64,000 nt of DNA from a virus. Shown here one piece after another: positions 27,578 through 34,968 of this stretch. The stretch spans positions 1 through 64,000 of IMG/VR virus record IMGVR_UViG_3300030419_007201; one strand, given 5' to 3'. How positions within the stretch are numbered: position 1 is the stretch's first letter; each line of letters starts with the position of its first letter. Under the pieces are notes generated by a model, which worked only from the letters and a program-made list of their open reading frames with translations, did no database searches and was not told where the DNA came from. Position numbers and translations under genes: made by a program.

Positions 27578-28366
27578 TTATTTACATAACTCTGTCTTAT
27601 ATAGTGGACAGCCAAATCCTGATTGGCAGGACATTCTGTTCTTTATATAATTTTTTCTTTGAATATTGTATACCGCCTTATTCAAAAGTTTAAGGGCATT
27701 TTCAATTTTTTTCTTGCCACTCGACACCTTGAAGATTTCAATATTATTTTTTTTAGCAGTTCTCTTGACGAGAGCAAAGTATGTGTCAATTTTTGATGGA
27801 TCGATATTGTGCTTTTTAGCATAATAATTTTTGTATAAAGTTAACTGATACGTGATCATTGTGTCGGCTTTCTTTCGAGCATCCCAGCCCCAAGAACAAG
27901 TCTTCCAATCAATAATAATATAGCGATCATCTTTTTTAAGTACAACATCAATAAATCCTTTAAAATATAAATCTTCTTGGTTATCTATTTCCAGAGGTAC
28001 ATATAGTTCTTCTTCCGAAGAAACCACTTCAAAATTACCAAACTTCTCTTTAAGAGCTGGATATGATAGAGACGACAACATTTTACCTTGCTCATACATA
28101 TCAGCAATCAAATCCGGATTTGTCTTTACGTTGCTTAAGCTCAATTCTCCTAGTTCTTGGATAAAAGCATGCTGGAAAACGTTTTCATACTTTAGATGCT
28201 TTCCTTCCTCTAGCAAGGATTTTTCATAGGTAGTATGAATTGCAGTTCCGAATGCAGTATATTCATTGCCTTTAAAGGGCCTAAGCTTATCGATATGAGA
28301 TACCTTATGATAATAAGGGCAAAACTTCCAATCTTTTAACGCGGAGTAAGAAATATGACTCTTCAT
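27578..28366 (-). CDS. RecB/Cas4-type PD-(D/E)XK nuclease
   Basis: 262 residues. Motifs are FGTAIHTTYE (His of motif I), KGFIDVVLKKDDRYIIIDWKT (the Asp ... D-x-K catalytic set) and YQLTLYKNYY (QxxxY). A Cys near residue 17 (WKFCP) plus three Cys in the last 20 residues (SCQSGFGCPLYKTELC) are placed like the iron-sulfur ligands of Cas4 and AddB. Such phage genes process DNA ends in recombination or degrade host DNA. No cas1/cas2 genes or repeats lie nearby, so a CRISPR role is not suggested. Confidence 0.83.
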   Translation of the reverse strand: MKSHISYSALKDWKFCPYYHKVSHIDKLRPFKGNEYTAFGTAIHTTYEKSLLEEGKHLKYENVFQHAFIQELGELSLSNVKTNPDLIADMYEQGKMLSSLSYPALKEKFGNFEVVSSEEELYVPLEIDNQEDLYFKGFIDVVLKKDDRYIIIDWKTCSWGWDARKKADTMITYQLTLYKNYYAKKHNIDPSKIDTYFALVKRTAKKNNIEIFKVSSGKKKIENALKLLNKAVYNIQRKNYIKNRMSCQSGFGCPLYKTELCK

Positions 28367-28379
28367 TCAATCCTCTTTA

Positions 28380-29075
28380 TTATTCTTCTATAGAATGTAG
28401 TAACTGCAACTTGCCGAATAAAACAGGGCTAGTCTGCATTACGTATTTTGGGTTTCCTAGATAAAAATGTTCAAAACCATTTGCAAAATATTCTTTTAGC
28501 GATGTGGCGCCATAAGGAGAAGAATAGAGGCCACTTGTTAAATTGTTCAACCTACTGTAGCCAACCTCTTGATGTAGGAACTCGTCGAATTCTTTTGAAT
28601 ACTCAACATTAAAAAAATCGTATTTTTCTACATTGTATCTCTGGTGTTTCAGTATACGTCTCATTTTTGATCTTTTTCCTAAGAACTCTTGTTCCAGTAT
28701 GCCGTCACCATAGATCTCATATCCATAGGTTGTTTCTACTGCATGAGCTATCTCATGTACTATATCATCAAGCATATCCATGTTATTATCTTGCAGATTG
28801 GTAACGTATATTGCGCCGTTATCATATACTGCGTTGACTGATCGATCGATCAAATCTTGAAACTGACCAACATAGACTGCATCGACGCCATAGACCATGT
28901 GAGATGGGATTATTCTTTCTAAATCATCTAGCACGGCCTGTACCTGTATGTTTTCAGGTGGCTTGTCTTTAACAAATACATTAATAGAGCCATAAAGCGG
29001 ATACTGCTTTCTTTCGCTCATCACTCTCATATGAGAGCGTGCAATGTATGTTATTATTTTATTCCTTGTCTTCAT
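28380..29075 (-). CDS. HExxH zinc metalloprotease-like protein
   Basis: 231 residues. IVH107-E-I-A-H111-A is the zinc-binding helix and SLKEYFANGFEHF downstream has a Glu that could be the third ligand, as in gluzincin-type anthrax lethal-factor-like peptidases. No signal peptide is visible, so it would act in the infected cell. It overlaps the 29059 gene by 17 bases. The substrate is unknown. Confidence 0.65.
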   Translation of the reverse strand: MKTRNKIITYIARSHMRVMSERKQYPLYGSINVFVKDKPPENIQVQAVLDDLERIIPSHMVYGVDAVYVGQFQDLIDRSVNAVYDNGAIYVTNLQDNNMDMLDDIVHEIAHAVETTYGYEIYGDGILEQEFLGKRSKMRRILKHQRYNVEKYDFFNVEYSKEFDEFLHQEVGYSRLNNLTSGLYSSPYGATSLKEYFANGFEHFYLGNPKYVMQTSPVLFGKLQLLHSIEE

Positions 29076-29376
29076 CGTCAGTAACTAGTTCTAGTTGCTG
29101 CTTATCTGACTCCGAATTGTCATTGTTGTAAAAGTTTTTAGCATCATCTAATGCTTGCTCATAGCCACGAAAATAATTCTCTTCAGCCACAGCCAAGACA
29201 AATTCTGGAAACTCTGTTGCCATAATATCCACGATCATGGCCACGGTAACATTGCCGTCAGGAGGATCATATGTTTGACCTACATACTGTAGAATCATTT
29301 CTTTCATAGGGCTATCCTTGTGGACAATTTCTTGCAGAATTGGATTTTGTACTGTTTCTTGTTCTAAGTTGGACAT
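29059..29376 (-). CDS. Small acidic protein, unknown
   Basis: 105 residues with an acidic tail (TDDEDKE) and a helical middle around MIVDIMATEFPEFVLAVAEENYFRGYEQALDD. It resembles conserved small proteins I associate with T4-like marine phages, but no function is known. It is translated just ahead of the metalloprotease. Confidence 0.55.
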   Translation of the reverse strand: MSNLEQETVQNPILQEIVHKDSPMKEMILQYVGQTYDPPDGNVTVAMIVDIMATEFPEFVLAVAEENYFRGYEQALDDAKNFYNNDNSESDKQQLELVTDDEDKE

Positions 29377-29382
29377 TCTTCC

Positions 29383-29439
29383 TCACATACAAATTGCATA
29401 TGCATTTGTTAATATCATTATTACACAGTTAATGCTCAT
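29383..29439 (-). CDS. Possible 18-residue hydrophobic peptide
   Basis: AAGGAG stands six bases before ATG at 29439; the frame ends in TGA just before the next gene (29376). The peptide is MSINCVIMILTNAYAICM, one short hydrophobic segment. It could be a tiny protein or only a leader. The gap between PhoH and the 29059 gene holds nothing else I can see. Confidence 0.35.
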   Translation of the reverse strand: MSINCVIMILTNAYAICM

Positions 29440-29488
29440 TTGTTTCTCCTTAATTAATAATATAGCAACTATAATTAGTCTTGTTAAA

Positions 29489-30793
29489 TTAAAGTATCTT
29501 AGCAGCCAATGTCGCTATTTTCGAGCGCTCTCCCTTGACCAATGTTATGTGTCCTGATAAATCATGTTCCTTAAGCTTCTCGATAGCATATGACAATCCA
29601 TTAGTCGTAGCATCTAAATATGTATCATCTATTTGCTCTATGTCTCCAGTTAGAATAATTTTAGTACCTTCGCCAACACGAGTAACGATCGTTTTAAGTT
29701 CGTGAACCGATAGGTTCTGCGCTTCGTCAATAATAATGTATGAATTAGATATGGATCTTCCTCTTATGTATGTTAATGCCTCAATCTGGATCGTCCCGTC
29801 TTCAAAGAATAAATCCATACTATTCTTCTTACCATTCATGAGAAAATCTAAATTATCTTGAATCGGCATCAGCCATGGCCTCATCTTTTCTTCCAATGTC
29901 CCTGGAAGATATCCTATATCCTTGCCTAATGGCTGTACTGGTCTTGAAACTATTAAACGACTGTATTCTTCTTTTTCTAATACTTGTTCTAACCCTGCGG
30001 CCATGGCCAGCAATGTTTTTCCACACCCTGCCTTGCCAATAATAGTAACAATTGGAATACTTGGATCTAGTAACATATCGAGCGCGAATGACTGTTCTTT
30101 GTTTCGCGGTGTCAATCCCCAAATATTTTTATAATCTCTTACTTTTTTCAGAGGAGTGTTATAATTTATAAACCTAGCTAGTGCGGTTTTTTTATCATTA
30201 GAATTTGATATTAACATAACAAATTGATTTGGATCGATCTTTATCTCTTCTTCTTCCAACCTAATATCTTCATTAGCATAAAATTGATCAACGATCTGAT
30301 CGTCGACAAGGTGTGTTTTAAATCCAGTATATAATTCACTAGTATCGCTAACGACCTGATCTGAAATATAATCTTCGCAGATTATTGACAAAGCATCGCA
30401 CTTTACTCTCATATTAATATCGCGAGAAACAACAATAACTTTTCTCTTGGGATTGCTTTGTTTTTCTGTAATTGCAGTAGCTATAATCTGATTATCCGGA
30501 TGGTTTAAGTCAAGGCCTTCCGGGATTACATCTGGATCATAGTTTCTAATAGATAGTATGCCTTTGCCCTTTTCTATCCTGACTCCTTTATACAGATTTC
30601 CCTTTTCTCTCAGGGAGTCCAATATTCGAATCGAAACTCGGGCATTCGAGCCAACACCATCTTGTCTTTTTTTGTGTTTGTCAATTTCTTCTAACACTGT
30701 CAGTGGAACTATAATGTCATTATTCTTATATGTATATAATGATTTCCAATTTGTTAAAAGAACGTTGGTATCTAAAACATAAGTTTTCTTCAT
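29489..30793 (-). CDS. PhoH-like ATPase with N-terminal PIN domain
   Basis: 434 residues. The PIN domain (YVLDTNVLLTNWKS, with Asp8, and HPDNQIIA and VVSRDINMR further on) would give the RNase centre. The ATPase follows with Walker A GKAGCGKT at 253-260 and Walker B IIIDEAQNLS. This is the PhoH2 arrangement, an RNA helicase-nuclease. PhoH genes are standard accessory genes in marine myoviruses. The start at 30793 lies downstream of a CTATTTAT motif (see findings). It is divergent from the protease gene at 30889. Confidence 0.92.
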   Translation of the reverse strand: MKKTYVLDTNVLLTNWKSLYTYKNNDIIVPLTVLEEIDKHKKRQDGVGSNARVSIRILDSLREKGNLYKGVRIEKGKGILSIRNYDPDVIPEGLDLNHPDNQIIATAITEKQSNPKRKVIVVSRDINMRVKCDALSIICEDYISDQVVSDTSELYTGFKTHLVDDQIVDQFYANEDIRLEEEEIKIDPNQFVMLISNSNDKKTALARFINYNTPLKKVRDYKNIWGLTPRNKEQSFALDMLLDPSIPIVTIIGKAGCGKTLLAMAAGLEQVLEKEEYSRLIVSRPVQPLGKDIGYLPGTLEEKMRPWLMPIQDNLDFLMNGKKNSMDLFFEDGTIQIEALTYIRGRSISNSYIIIDEAQNLSVHELKTIVTRVGEGTKIILTGDIEQIDDTYLDATTNGLSYAIEKLKEHDLSGHITLVKGERSKIATLAAKIL

Positions 30794-30810
30794 GTAGCAT
30801 CTCGCTTATA

Positions 30811-30818
30811 ATAAATAG
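30811..30818 (-). promoter_or_regulatory. CTATTTAT motif upstream of phoH
   Basis: On the coding strand this reads CTATTTAT, 17 bases before the phoH ATG. The same octamer stands upstream of at least five other minus-strand genes; see the finding. The reverse complement is ATAAATAG. Confidence 0.4.
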
Positions 30819-30888
30819 TGTTCTAATCCAATAAAATAAGTTAATTTACTTGATTCACCCTAGTTAATTATATGAGGTTAATCTTCAC

Positions 30889-31719
30889 ATGAAATATAAT
30901 AGCAAAGTTTTTTTTCTAATTTTAGCATTTTTTATGCTTAGCTTTGCTGGCTGCTCTGGTACAACAGCAAATTCAATAAAAAAAGTACATTTTCCAATAA
31001 AGTCTTTTGTGAAATTTGAATCTAAACTCTATCGATTGAAATGTACTCCGAGAGACCCAGAAGATATGAATTCAGCTTGTCGAGAACAAATTGATGGAGC
31101 AACTGGATCTGGGTCTGTAGTAGGAGAGTCAGTTGATGGTGTTTATATCCTGACTGCTGGTCATATGTGTGATAGAAAAGGCGATTTGCTTAATTTCAAC
31201 AACATGTTAGGAAGAGAGATAGAAGAACCAATTGAAGAAAAGTATTACGTACATGATATCGATCTTTTTCAATACAATGTCAAAGTATTAGAATTTGATA
31301 AAGAGGATGACGTATGTTTAGCTTTTGCTTGGGGGTTGTTTGCGCCGTCACTCAAACTTTCCAAGAAGGGTCCAGAAATTGGTGAAAAAGTATATAATAT
31401 GGCTGCGCCGGCTGGCTACATGTCTGCACGAGCTGTACCACTTTTTGAAGGAAGATATTTTGGACAGGGTAAAGATATGGATCTCTATACAGTTCCAGCT
31501 GTAGGGGGTAGCTCTGGGTCACCTATCTTCAACAAAGATTCTGAAGTTGTTGGGATGATTTACGCTAGGCACTCTCATTTTCATGAGATTACTATCTCTC
31601 CAAGACACAAGCGCTTGATTCAGTTTGTTATGGAAGGTATAAAAAAAGACGTGGCGATCAGGAATAAGTCCCATTCGGTACCACGTCTCAAAGGATTAAA
31701 AATCAAAATTAGTGATTAA
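30889..31719 (+). CDS. Lipoprotein trypsin-like serine protease
   Basis: One of few plus-strand genes. The 276-residue protein starts with a signal peptide and lipobox (LSFAGC), so it is probably lipidated and exported. ILTAGH (His), EFDKEDDVCL (Asp) and PAVGGSSGSPIFN (Ser in G-x-S-G) make a trypsin-like triad, as in HtrA/V8 relatives. No PDZ domain. A weak GAGGT-type site precedes the ATG. It overlaps the 31716 gene at the stop codons, convergently. It might act on host or superinfecting-phage proteins at the cell surface. Confidence 0.85.
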   Translation: MKYNSKVFFLILAFFMLSFAGCSGTTANSIKKVHFPIKSFVKFESKLYRLKCTPRDPEDMNSACREQIDGATGSGSVVGESVDGVYILTAGHMCDRKGDLLNFNNMLGREIEEPIEEKYYVHDIDLFQYNVKVLEFDKEDDVCLAFAWGLFAPSLKLSKKGPEIGEKVYNMAAPAGYMSARAVPLFEGRYFGQGKDMDLYTVPAVGGSSGSPIFNKDSEVVGMIYARHSHFHEITISPRHKRLIQFVMEGIKKDVAIRNKSHSVPRLKGLKIKISD

Positions 31720-31732
31720 CTATCTTGATTTT
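31699..31732. terminator. AT-rich inverted repeat at convergent gene ends
   Basis: AAAATCAA pairs with TTGATTTT across an 18-base loop, spanning the overlapping stops of the protease and the 31716 gene. It could serve as a weak bidirectional terminator. The stem is entirely A/T apart from one C-G, so confidence is low. Confidence 0.3.
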
Positions 31733-31940
31733 GCGAAATAATATACTTCTGTAATACTAACAAGCTTTCTTCTGCTTGAGACAGCTTATTAGTCCAATTC
31801 TTCAACTCGCCTAGGATATCAGAATGTTCAGCTACCGGGGTGGGATTATTTAGATATAAACCCAGCATAGCCAGCGCTTCGTTTTTCTCTGATTCATAGT
31901 GAGCTATTAATGAATTAAGTAATGTATTTGGTATATTCAT
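31716..31940 (-). CDS. Small helical protein, unknown
   Basis: 74 residues, mainly one long amphipathic helix, with a Pro-rich turn (NNPTPVAEH) near the middle. It is downstream of hsp20, 8 bases apart. Not recognised. Confidence 0.5.
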   Translation of the reverse strand: MNIPNTLLNSLIAHYESEKNEALAMLGLYLNNPTPVAEHSDILGELKNWTNKLSQAEESLLVLQKYIISQNQDS

Positions 31941-31948
31941 TTTATCCT

Positions 31949-32368
31949 TTATTCGATCTTAATACTAAGCGGCCTTGCCTCTTCTTTTCGCGGCAAGACC
32001 AGCGTTAACAAACCATTATTAAATTGAGCAGTAGTATTGCTTAGATCTAAATTATTGTCATAGTTTACATATGTCTTAGTAAAACTACGACGAGCGATTC
32101 GACGCTTATCATCTCCTCCCTCTGATCTATTAGCGCTAACCGTAATCGTGTTTTTTTCTGGCTTAATCTCTACATTAAGATCATCCTTGGTAAACCCGGC
32201 TAAGGCAAACTCCATTATTGTCTCTCCGCTCTCGTTTTGATACATATCAGCCACAGGATATCCCTGTGTAGTTCGATTCATCAATGTAGGAATGTCCATG
32301 GCATTAAATAAATCATCGAATACGCTCCTACCAAGTAGGCTAGGTCTGTAAGTTGTTAAAGTGGTCAT
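31949..32368 (-). CDS. Hsp20/alpha-crystallin small heat-shock protein
   Basis: 139 residues. The alpha-crystallin domain is clear: ADMYQNESGETIMEFALAGFTKDDLNVEIKPEKNTITVSA and the final strand GLLTLVLPRKEEARP, plus an I-x-I-x motif (LSIKIE) that docks oligomers. Hsp20 homologues occur in many T4-like marine phages and probably protect proteins during infection or assembly. AAGGAG is ten bases before the ATG. Its leader contains hairpins (next entry). Confidence 0.93.
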   Translation of the reverse strand: MTTLTTYRPSLLGRSVFDDLFNAMDIPTLMNRTTQGYPVADMYQNESGETIMEFALAGFTKDDLNVEIKPEKNTITVSANRSEGGDDKRRIARRSFTKTYVNYDNNLDLSNTTAQFNNGLLTLVLPRKEEARPLSIKIE

Positions 32369-32473
32369 AATTATTTTCTCCTTATTATAAGCAAGTTAAA
32401 TTTAGCAACCCATAAGGCGTTGCTTAAGGTAAGATTAAGCACCTTATCTTGCTAGTCAAGAAAAAAATATTTT
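32369..32473 (-). promoter_or_regulatory. hsp20 leader with two stem-loops and a possible promoter
   Basis: Going from the lipoprotein stop to hsp20, TTGACT (about 32452-32457) is followed 16 bases later by TAATCT, a possible sigma-70-type promoter. Two stem-loops follow: GCTTAA/TTAAGC (32422-32440) and GCAAC/GTTGC (32405-32423), which share a few bases and cannot both form fully. Mutually exclusive hairpins just before a heat-shock gene could sense temperature (inference only). AAGGAG then precedes the ATG. Confidence 0.35.
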
Positions 32474-32665
32474 TTATTCACGAATTTCTGCAGTATCTAA
32501 TTCATCTGCTACATCTGTATCTGCTTCTTCATCAGAATCCAATACTTCCACTACATCAGTCGCGGATGTAGCATCAGCGTCAGTAGTTTCGATATCTTCA
32601 CTGGAGGTGCATGCAAAAAACATACACGACATAACAAACATTAAAATAACACTATAAATTTTCAT
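32474..32665 (-). CDS. Small acidic lipoprotein
   Basis: 63 residues: signal peptide to MFFAC (lipobox Cys near residue 19) followed by an extremely acidic Asp/Glu/Thr tail with no large hydrophobics. Resembles short secreted lipoproteins that may alter the cell envelope, e.g. immunity-type proteins, but no family is recognised. It sits directly downstream of tRNA-Arg. Confidence 0.6.
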   Translation of the reverse strand: MKIYSVILMFVMSCMFFACTSSEDIETTDADATSATDVVEVLDSDEEADTDVADELDTAEIRE

Positions 32666-32678
32666 AATTTTCTCCTTT

Positions 32679-32756
32679 TGGTACGCCCGACAGGATTCGA
32701 ACCTGTGACCTACGGCTTAGAAGGCCGTTGCTTCTATCCAGCTGAGCTACGGGCGC
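32679..32756 (-). tRNA. tRNA-Arg(TCT)
   Basis: 78 nt including the encoded CCA. The acceptor stem pairs GCGCCCG with CGGGCGT, with a G-T at the first pair. The anticodon loop CTTCTAA gives anticodon TCT, reading AGA/AGG codons common in this AT-rich genome. The T arm ACAGG-TTCGAAT-CCTGT is canonical. The 3' side of the D stem reads GAAGC rather than GAGC, an extra A that must bulge. It closely resembles bacterial tRNA-Arg(UCU). Confidence 0.93.
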
Positions 32757-32764
32757 ATGTTTTA

Positions 32765-32998
32765 TTAAGGTAACCGGCGGTTTTTGTCTACAAAGAAAGA
32801 CTTGTCTAAAACAGAAACGATTTTCCAATCATCACCAGTTGCCTTGCTAATATTGTGTCTCTGCACGTAAGCGTCAGCCATTGCCTCTGGAAAGGATCTA
32901 CTATCCGTACCGAATATAGCAGACTGGCCACTTTCTTTATTTACGATCTCGATCAAAAATTCAGTTGTATCGTTTTCGTTCTCTCTGATATCTTCCAT
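32765..32998 (-). CDS. Small protein, unknown
   Basis: 77 residues, acidic N-terminus. The pattern IEIVNKESGQSAIFGTDSRSFPEAMADAYVQRHNI looks like a small alpha/beta domain. Ends nine bases before tRNA-Arg. Not recognised. Confidence 0.5.
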   Translation of the reverse strand: MEDIRENENDTTEFLIEIVNKESGQSAIFGTDSRSFPEAMADAYVQRHNISKATGDDWKIVSVLDKSFFVDKNRRLP

Positions 32999-33001
32999 TT
33001 T

Positions 33002-33190
33002 TTAATCCAATAAGAGCTTTTTGCCTCTTTTAATTTCTTCTTTAAATTCTGAAATGTCTACTTCTTCGCCTTGTTGTTCCTTGTAGTACATCTCACCAAG
33101 TAAAGGATAACGTTCAAACACTTGTCTCGGAGAGGCTAGTTTTTCGTTTATTTGAATCTCCCTTACGAGATTTTCTATTTTTTTTGCCAT
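33002..33190 (-). CDS. Small charged protein, unknown
   Basis: 62 residues from ATG 33190 (MAKKIENLVREI), preceded by AAGGA. It overlaps the C-terminal tail of the upstream gene (33114-33422) by 77 bases in another frame, across runs of A. Both frames look protein-like here, so either the genes truly overlap or the two are joined by a frameshift at the A-run (see findings). Confidence 0.5.
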   Translation of the reverse strand: MAKKIENLVREIQINEKLASPRQVFERYPLLGEMYYKEQQGEEVDISEFKEEIKRGKKLLLD

Positions 33191-33422
33191 TCTTTTTTTC
33201 CTTCTTGACTTCATAATCTGGATGTAAACGCGTTTTTACTACAAATTGATTTCTAGAATGTACACGCTTGACTTTTACTTGCATTCCTTTGTGTTTATCG
33301 TCGCTTTCCCATATATTAATAAGCTTTTTACGCAAGGTATCAGCTGATTGATAGGTATCGTGATATGAGTCATTCTTCCATGGTTTTCCTGGCCTAATGA
33401 TTTCTTTTTCTTGTTCTAACAT
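33114..33422 (-). CDS. Small basic protein, unknown
   Basis: 102 residues from the ATG at 33422, just after the TAA of the coiled-coil gene at 33427. A longer in-frame reading to 33476 would overlap that gene fully, so I prefer this start. MQVKVKRVHSRNQFVVKTRLHPDYEV is the most folded-looking part; the tail is very Lys/Arg-rich. Unknown. Confidence 0.45.
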   Translation of the reverse strand: MLEQEKEIIRPGKPWKNDSYHDTYQSADTLRKKLINIWESDDKHKGMQVKVKRVHSRNQFVVKTRLHPDYEVKKEKKNGKKNRKSRKGDSNKRKTSLSETSV

Positions 33423-33426
33423 GCTA

Positions 33427-33597
33427 TTAAGTCTTAACTCTAACCTGCTCAACAAGTCGCTGCATATCTTCAGCAACTCTATTTTGAGTAACCCTCAAGT
33501 CGTTTTCTAATACAGCTATCTGATCAGTCAAAGAGCTGACCCTGTTTTGCAATTTAGCAACCTGTTGTGTTAATTCGTTTGTCTTGCTGTCTTCCAT
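33427..33597 (-). CDS. 56-residue coiled-coil protein
   Basis: A gene too short for a default ORF list. ATG at 33597 begins MEDSKTNELTQQVAKLQNRV, and the whole protein is a single heptad-like helix (L/V/I at a and d) ending VEQVRVKT. AGGAGG lies upstream near 33604, consistent with translation. It may oligomerise or tie proteins together. No family is recognised. Confidence 0.6.
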   Translation of the reverse strand: MEDSKTNELTQQVAKLQNRVSSLTDQIAVLENDLRVTQNRVAEDMQRLVEQVRVKT

Positions 33598-33656
33598 GTC
33601 TTCCTCCTATGAAGATATATACACACTAACATATAAAATTTTATTAGTTAAGAAAA

Positions 33657-33685
33657 AAATGGTGGAGATTTAAACCCAGGTTAAG
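33657..33685 (-). repeat. Partial copy of the tmRNA 3' end (possible att-like repeat)
   Basis: AAATGGTGGAGAT at 33657-33669 is identical to the 13 bases spanning the CCA end of the tmRNA (34966-34978). The next bases, AAACCC-AGGT, also echo the tmRNA T-arm (GAACCCGGGT), with about nine bases missing. The two copies flank the LamG gene exactly. See findings. Confidence 0.5.
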
Positions 33686-33686
33686 T

Positions 33687-34928
33687 TTATCTTCTTTCCC
33701 AAGTCGGGTAGGCCGTGGTGTCTCCAGAGATGGCAGCAAAAGTTCCGTGGTTGCCATTTCCTGAGTAGTCTTTAACAGTAGTCCCTCTGCCTTCATCAAA
33801 TTTCCAATACCCTACTAAACCACTTTGACCCCTGTGGTCATATTTAGTTGAAGCGTTATATACATCTGCAACCCAATCAGCATCTTTTGCTGTATCAAAA
33901 ATAGCTACTTCATCAAGACCGCAAGCCCATCCGTTGTTGTAACTATCAGCTATATTACGAGTACCAAAATAGATACCACCAGTTGAACCACCTGTAGAAC
34001 TCCAATTGATGGTGCCTGTATGTCGTAAAACACCATTTACATATACCTTACGGTCAGCACCAGAAGATGTATCTGTACGGTCATCATAAGTTACTACAAA
34101 ATGATACCAAGTACCGTCTGTTTTTAGATTCCAGTACTCACCATCTTGAACTAACAATGATTCTTCAACGGGAGTATCCATATTAACCCATGCGGGTGCT
34201 AGTTTATTTGAACCAACGGCAAAGTATCCTTGACGTTTTCTATTAATACCAAATGTAAATCTTTCATTATTACTATGCTTTCTACCAAATGCAAACATAG
34301 TATTTCCTACTTCATCTGGCCTAACCCAGTAAGAAACAGTAAATCCTAAATTAAGATCATAATCATCAGGATTAAAATCAGTTGTTACATAATCATAGGC
34401 TCTTGTCGCTACGTCAGAATTTCCAGTGAATGTTAGACTATAGTTTGTCGACATTGCGCTGCGTAGCTTGCCGCCGCGACGGCGGCGCGCCATCAGATTA
34501 TCGCGCTTAAATAATTCCATCGCGTGGTCGTAATCTAAATCAGCTAGTCTTTGATTAAGAGGGTCGGATAGCCACATATTCCAATCAAGCTCTTGAAGAG
34601 AGGGTTCGCGAGTGTGGACTATGATCCTTATTTCTTCAAGCCTTTTGTCCTCTCGCTTTTGGTAATCTATTTCACCTAGCAAAGTATCAAGCTGAGCCAT
34701 CAGCTTATCTTCAGCTAATTTTTCTTTTGCTTGGGTATGCTTTTGACGGACACGTTCAGTTTCCTGTTGTTCTAAAAGAAGTTTTTCGCGCGCTTCGATC
34801 TCTTTTTGCTTGCGTGCTTCTTCTTCTATTATAGCAGCTTGCTCCGCTTCTTTTTTAGCTTCCAACTCTGCTTCGTGGCGCCATTTCTTTTCCCACTGCT
34901 TTTGCCGTCGTTTCATATACTCTAACAT
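33687..34928 (-). CDS. LamG/concanavalin-like lectin protein with coiled-coil N-terminus
   Basis: 413 residues. Residues 1-105 are a continuous, highly charged coiled-coil; then an Arg-rich patch (MARRRRGGK) and a LamG/jelly-roll domain with FTVSYWVRPDEVGN, YHFVVTYDDRTDTSSGADRKVYVNGVLRH, GLDEVAIFDTAKDADWVADVYNA and SGLVGYWKFDEG. Such domains bind glycans in phage tail fibres and marine adhesins. The ATG at 34928 follows AGGAG at thirteen bases. It lies directly at the tmRNA 3' end and has direct repeats on both sides. It may be a virion or surface adhesin. Confidence 0.8.
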   Translation of the reverse strand: MLEYMKRRQKQWEKKWRHEAELEAKKEAEQAAIIEEEARKQKEIEAREKLLLEQQETERVRQKHTQAKEKLAEDKLMAQLDTLLGEIDYQKREDKRLEEIRIIVHTREPSLQELDWNMWLSDPLNQRLADLDYDHAMELFKRDNLMARRRRGGKLRSAMSTNYSLTFTGNSDVATRAYDYVTTDFNPDDYDLNLGFTVSYWVRPDEVGNTMFAFGRKHSNNERFTFGINRKRQGYFAVGSNKLAPAWVNMDTPVEESLLVQDGEYWNLKTDGTWYHFVVTYDDRTDTSSGADRKVYVNGVLRHTGTINWSSTGGSTGGIYFGTRNIADSYNNGWACGLDEVAIFDTAKDADWVADVYNASTKYDHRGQSGLVGYWKFDEGRGTTVKDYSGNGNHGTFAAISGDTTAYPTWERR

Positions 34929-34968
34929 TTGTATTTTTAAACTCCTGTTAATATAAGTAGTATATAAA

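Noticed and set aside
27578-28366. A CRISPR-Cas adaptation gene (Cas4)
   Set aside because: No repeats, cas1 or cas2 are in the window. The PD-(D/E)XK nuclease with an Fe-S-type Cys set fits common phage recombination nucleases.
33657-33690. A second tRNA or tmRNA gene
   Set aside because: Only the last part of a T-arm/acceptor-like sequence is present, with no partner half nearby; it is better explained as a repeat of the tmRNA end.
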